A stretch of DNA of 35,546 nt from an uncultured Verrucomicrobiota bacterium (GTDB taxonomy: Bacteria > Verrucomicrobiota > Verrucomicrobiia > Limisphaerales > UBA9464). The stretch covers positions 1-35,546 of the forward strand of contig CAIMMI010000058.1 of NCBI GenBank assembly GCA_903842505.1. Direction: 5' to 3'. Both the position numbers and the translations under genes were made by a program. The notes beneath the pieces are model-generated. The model was given only the letters and a program-made list of their open reading frames with translations, was not told the origin of the DNA and ran no database searches. Shown in pieces: positions 35,438 through 35,546 of this stretch. Each line of letters begins with the position of its first letter. The stretch's first letter is position 1.

Positions 35438-35546
35438 TTATTTTCCCTTTGTTTTGCGCATTCTCGCGCTCGTGCAACCTGGCTTGATTCCTTCCAAAGT
35501 CTGTTGGCAGCGACTCAGCTTCTCCACGATTGAATCTACCGTCGCC
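35438..35546 (-). CDS. C-terminal fragment of an unidentified protein
   Basis: A minus-strand frame enters from the right edge and stops at TAA 35438-35440, giving 35 residues (VEKLSRCQQTLEGIKPG and a basic RMRKTKGK ending). The composition is protein-like, helical then basic, but too short to classify. It would lie upstream of the hypothetical gene ending at 35011 and in the same direction. Confidence 0.35.
   Translation of the reverse strand, partial: ATVDSIVEKLSRCQQTLEGIKPGCTSARMRKTKGK

Overview
The window is about 35.5 kb of GC-rich bacterial chromosome. The gene content points to the PVC superphylum, most likely Verrucomicrobiota. Signs are a Planctomycete-type cytochrome/DUF1549/DUF1553 protein, a Tat-secreted Gfo/Idh/MocA oxidoreductase, a CotH-family protein, a PQQ-like propeller protein of the PVC type, and a secreted protein built from SdrD B-like repeats. 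The assignment is inference from family distribution. No rRNA or tRNA is present to confirm it.

Layout. 1-7.2 kb (+): the 3' part of a cotH-like gene, a 554-nt gap, then a 1,802-residue secreted protein with a signal peptide, a choice-of-anchor-E-like head, 13 SdrD B-like domains, an Asp/Lys linker and a cysteine-rich tail; a terminator follows. 7.4-13.7 kb (-): a Gfo/Idh/MocA oxidoreductase, a very large cytochrome/WD40/DUF1549/DUF1553 protein and a DUF1287 protein, all exported. 13.9-18.4 kb (+): a complete Tol-Pal operon (tolQ, an unusual double zinc-ribbon membrane protein, tolR, a TolA/TonB-like protein, tolB, pal), closed by a terminator. 18.5-20.0 kb: tatA and tatC. 20.1-22.2 kb: a lipoprotein, an FtsB/DivIC-like protein and the GTPase YchF. 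22.3-27.8 kb: a PQQ-like propeller protein, then a translationally coupled terC-exoD-recJ set, then hisB. 27.9-29.5 kb: an ECF sigma factor, its probable anti-sigma factor and a secreted protein. 29.7-34.9 kb: gyrB and gyrA, closed by a terminator. The right end holds two poorly defined minus-strand reading frames, one cut by the window edge.

How the parts fit. Much of the window concerns the cell envelope: Tol-Pal uses proton motive force to hold the outer membrane to peptidoglycan, and TatAC exports folded proteins. One probable Tat substrate, the oxidoreductase with an SRRRFLR signal, is encoded nearby. The remainder is housekeeping: DNA gyrase, RecJ, HisB and YchF.

The main new observations are non-coding or concern architecture. 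An identical 13-bp promoter-like box lies before tatA and gyrB, and each is followed by a GC-rich leader hairpin. The tolQ leader has overlapping, mutually exclusive hairpins. Two families of REP-like palindromes occur, one of them read in frame inside the N-terminus of the cytochrome protein. A related intergenic repeat occurs after tatC and in a foldable leader of ychF. The Tol operon carries a four-CxxC membrane protein. No clearly new multi-gene defence or metabolic system was found.
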